Origin: Torreya grandis
Lineage: Eukaryota; Streptophyta; Pinopsida; Cupressales; Taxaceae
Assembly: GCA_037957365.1 (NCBI GenBank)
Contig: JARHVA010004255.1
Span: 1,203,001-1,267,000 of the forward strand
DNA length: 64,000 bases
Reading direction: 5' to 3'
A program made the translations under genes and the position numbers. The notes under the pieces were generated by a model that worked only from the letters and a program-made list of their open reading frames with translations, made no database searches and had not been told where the DNA came from. Positions within the stretch are counted from its first letter, which is position 1. The number at the start of each line of letters is the position of its first letter. This document shows, piece by piece, positions 61,740 through 64,000 of this stretch.

Positions 61740-63070
61740 ATAGATCCACATATATACATAACTCAAAACAATGAAACACATGTAGTTGGAGGAGAATGGT
61801 ATGCCCACATTATATATTACCTACTTATAAGTACATACCCTATTAAGTTGAACAAAGAAAAAATACTATCCCTCAAGATCAAATCATCTCATTACATGAT
61901 TAAAAATGGATTTTTTTACTCATGAAGGAATCTATTTTAGACATGTATATAGAGAAGAAGCTATAAACATCTTGGATAATTTACATGGAAAGATAGGTAG
62001 TGGACATCCTTTTGTAAATACTACAACTCATAAAATCTTAAGGATATGATACTATTAGACTTATATTTTTAAGGATGCTCATAATAGTTTTAGAAAATTT
62101 CATGAATGTTAGTTATTTGGAAAGATAGAAGCTCACATATCCATGCCACTACATTCTATTATTGAAGTGCAACCTTTTTCTCAATGGGGTCTTAAATTCG
62201 TAGGAGTAATCAATCTAAATTCTTAAATAGGGAATAATTTCATTCTAACAACTACTAATTATTACTGTAGCAAAAAGACAAAGGTTATAGATAGAAATAA
62301 TTCAAGAGATCAAGATGGGATTATATTTTTGAAATAAAATATACTAACTAGATTATAACTCTAATTTCTTTAGTCTGTGACAATGGTCTAACCTTTAAAT
62401 CTATAGAATTCACTAAGTGCACCTATAATAATAATCTTACCATCAATCTTTCCTTAAATTAATACCCATAAGGGAATATTTTTTTTTAGTCCACTAACAA
62501 TAATTTTATCAATTCCCATAAAAAATAGCAAAAGATAAATCATGGGAATGGAAAATGTTGTTAAAATCTTCACTATGGTAAGATAAAATAAGGCATAAAC
62601 AAGCCCTCAAGGATTCACCATTCTTGTTAGTGTATGGAAAAATGGAAACTTTTCCTATTACTCTTAAGTTACTAACATACCAATTGATACAAGAGTATAT
62701 GGAATAACATAAAAAAATTTAGATAATGTTACTATCTATAGCTCAGCTGGAAGATGTACAAACAAAAGCATTACATAACTTCAACAAGTAATAGGACATT
62801 TTAAAGAGGTGATTAGATAAAATATCCAAAATTAAGGATTTTAAGATGTTAGGTTTACTTATTTTATGGGATAAAGCACATGAAAATAAAGGACATCATA
62901 ACAAGTTTTCTCCTCTATGGATTGGACCATATCAAATCTCTAAAATTTTGGGTAACAATGTTTTTAACTTAAAGGACCTTTAAGGTAACGATCTTATTTT
63001 TCTAGTAAATGTGCATTTTTTGAAATATTATTTCATGGCTATTCCAACTAGAAATGATTTTGAATGACTA
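61740..63070 (+). pseudogene. Integrase remnant of element 3
   Basis: Frame 61731-61925 supplies the lead-in WYAHIIYYLLISTYPIKLNK...SSHYMIKNGFFYS. It is followed by EEAINILDNLHGKIGSGHPF, KFHEC and PLHSIIEVQPFSQWGLKFVG (to about 62205). Then VCDNGLTFKSIEF (about 62378-62415), SPFLLVYGKMETFPITLKLL (62608-62670), and KFSPLWIGPYQISKILGNNV near 62905-62960 with VNVHFLKYYF at the end. The first catalytic Asp (GLDxVG) is Lys; the CDNG Asp is kept. No chromodomain. Many stops; inactive. Confidence 0.83.
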
Positions 63071-63239
63071 TGATTTATACCTTATGTGATTGAAATATAC
63101 TATAATTATAACTTTCCTAGATTATAGTTCCCATTTCTAATATTTTCCTTCTTTATAGAGTAGTTACTTTACTTTCATAGATTAGTTTGTTTAAATTCAC
63201 AACAATAAAATTATTTTGTGATTTCACCAATATTCTCCT

Positions 63240-63253
63240 TAAAAAGTGAGGGG
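63240..63253 (+). other. Polypurine-tract-like sequence of element 3
   Basis: AAAAAGTGAGGGGG follows the integrase end by about 170 bases and precedes TCCAAAAAAAAACTC. The purine run fits a plus-strand primer site. The expected TG start of the LTR is not obvious (TCC), so the LTR start near 63254 is approximate. Confidence 0.5.
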
Positions 63254-63534
63254 GTCCAAAAAAAAACTCAAATGGTATATATGTAGAACATTCTCAATGC
63301 ATTTATAGTTTTTAGATAAAGGTATGTGTCATACTTGAGTATAAATTTTTATTTGGATTAGATAAATTTATCTTACCATTAAAAATTATTCTAATATTTT
63401 CATGTAAACTTTTTAAATACTTTTCATTCTATAATATTAACTATGTACTTACATAGTTAATATTTTTTTGAGAGATAATACACACTGAGTAATGCCAAAT
63501 AATGAATAACTACCTAAGATAAAATTCCATTAAT
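63254..63534 (+). repeat. Presumed start of the 3' LTR of element 3
   Basis: AT-rich sequence after the PPT. It has no open frame or terminal motif I can trust. Called only from its position after PPT and integrase. Confidence 0.3.
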
Positions 63535-64000
63535 ATAACCTAGGTAATGGTGGTTCCCAACCCTTCTTCCAAGATAGGTATAAAAACTAAATCATGGAAG
63601 AAGAGTGATTCAATTATCTTTATCAAAGCTATTGACACTTGGATAGAAATAGAGCAATGCTAAGAGTGGAATCAAAGATATCTTTGTCAAGGCTATGGAT
63701 GGCTAGATGGCAGTAGTTAAATGACTAACCTTTTTATTTTAGTAATTAAAATATAAATCATTACTATAACCCAGGTAATGGTTGTTCCCAACCCTTCTTC
63801 CAAGATAGGTTTTAAAAATAGATCATGGATGAAGGGTGATTCAATTATATTTATCAAACCTATGGACACTTGGATGGAAATAGAGAAATGCTAAGAGTGG
63901 AATCAAAGATATCTTTGTCAAGGTTATAGATGGTTGGATGGTAGTAGATAAATGACTAACTTCCTTATTTTAGTAATAAAAATATAATTACTTTGGGAAA
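63535..64000 (+). repeat. 241-bp tandem repeat at the window end
   Basis: Two copies start at 63535 and 63776 (ATAACCYAGGTAATGG). The second is cut by the window edge near its end. Both contain CCCAACCCTTCTTCCAAGAT, AATGCTAAGAGTGGAATCAA and AGATATCTTTGTCAAGG. They are about 88-90% alike by eye, far better than most repeats here, so the array is fairly young or homogenised. It could be a subrepeat in the presumed LTR of element 3 or a separate satellite. Confidence 0.85.

Larger units (their letters stand above)
58541..63252 (+). mobile_element. Plus-strand gypsy element 3 with RNase H upstream of RT
   Basis: Decayed gag-pol in the order gag-like segment, pre-protease block, PR, archaeal-type RNase H, RT, RNase H tether, integrase, PPT. 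Every domain matches plant Ty3/gypsy motifs and all lie on one strand with normal spacing, so this reads as one element and not as a chance join. The RNase H before RT distinguishes it from the two Tat elements here, where that domain follows RT. No 5' LTR was located. A PPT-like AAAAAGTGAGGGGG at 63240-63253 suggests that the 3' LTR starts near 63254 and runs off the window. Stops and frameshifts are frequent. Confidence 0.8.

Noticed and set aside
58541..63252. A chromodomain at the integrase end of element 3
   Set aside because: After VNVHFLKYYF the frame ends with no aromatic-cage pattern, so the chromovirus group is not supported.

Overview
The window looks like intergenic DNA from the nuclear genome of a land plant with a large, repeat-rich genome. 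It is strongly AT-rich and visibly poor in CG. I see no intact gene of any kind; the longest open frame is 139 codons. Almost everything recognisable is LTR-retrotransposon debris. I cannot say which plant lineage it is. No host protein-coding gene, tRNA, rRNA, CRISPR array or bacterial-type operon was found.

Layout. (1) 1-4850: a long, old inverted repeat with arms of about 2.2-2.3 kb and a spacer of about 330 bp. It is studded with a GGTTGACC/GTCAACC-type motif that becomes a roughly 60-bp array at 4885-5100. A third copy of its inner part lies at 31540-32090. (2) 5200-11440: a decayed plus-strand Ty3/gypsy-like element with a recognisable retropepsin but no reverse transcriptase that I can see. 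It is split at 5484 by a short, much younger LTR element (5489-7690, minus strand). That insert has about 950-bp LTRs, a 298-bp interior, an initiator-Met-type primer-binding site, a polypurine tract and a perfect GATCC target duplication. (3) 11450-15334: AT-rich DNA without a recognised gene, with a short duplication and a decayed minus-strand tract at 13600-14960. (4) 15335-31465: a 16.1-kb Tat-lineage Ty3/gypsy element on the minus strand, with both LTRs, PBS, PPT, gag, PR, RT, RNase H, a second (archaeal-type) RNase H and integrase, all broken. (5) 32091-37269: unassigned DNA holding an 88-bp satellite array at about 34500-35560. (6) 37275-53670: a second 16.4-kb Tat element of the same general family, also on the minus strand, with an ATCCT target duplication. 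(7) 53676-63250: a third, plus-strand gypsy element. Its archaeal-type RNase H lies between protease and RT, unlike the other two. It ends near a PPT at about 63250, and a 241-bp tandem repeat runs off the window end.

How the parts relate. The nesting gives a rough history. The inverted repeat and the gypsy host at 5-11 kb are old. The two Tat elements came later (LTR pairs about 85% alike by eye). The copia-type insert is the youngest (LTRs about 94-95% alike, more GC and more CG). None can be autonomous now. The most notable signals are the 88-bp satellite, the tandem repeats in the Tat untranslated regions, the two RNase H arrangements in one locus, and the large inverted repeat. Identities are by-eye estimates and domain limits are approximate (tens of bases), except where LTR ends and target duplications fix them.
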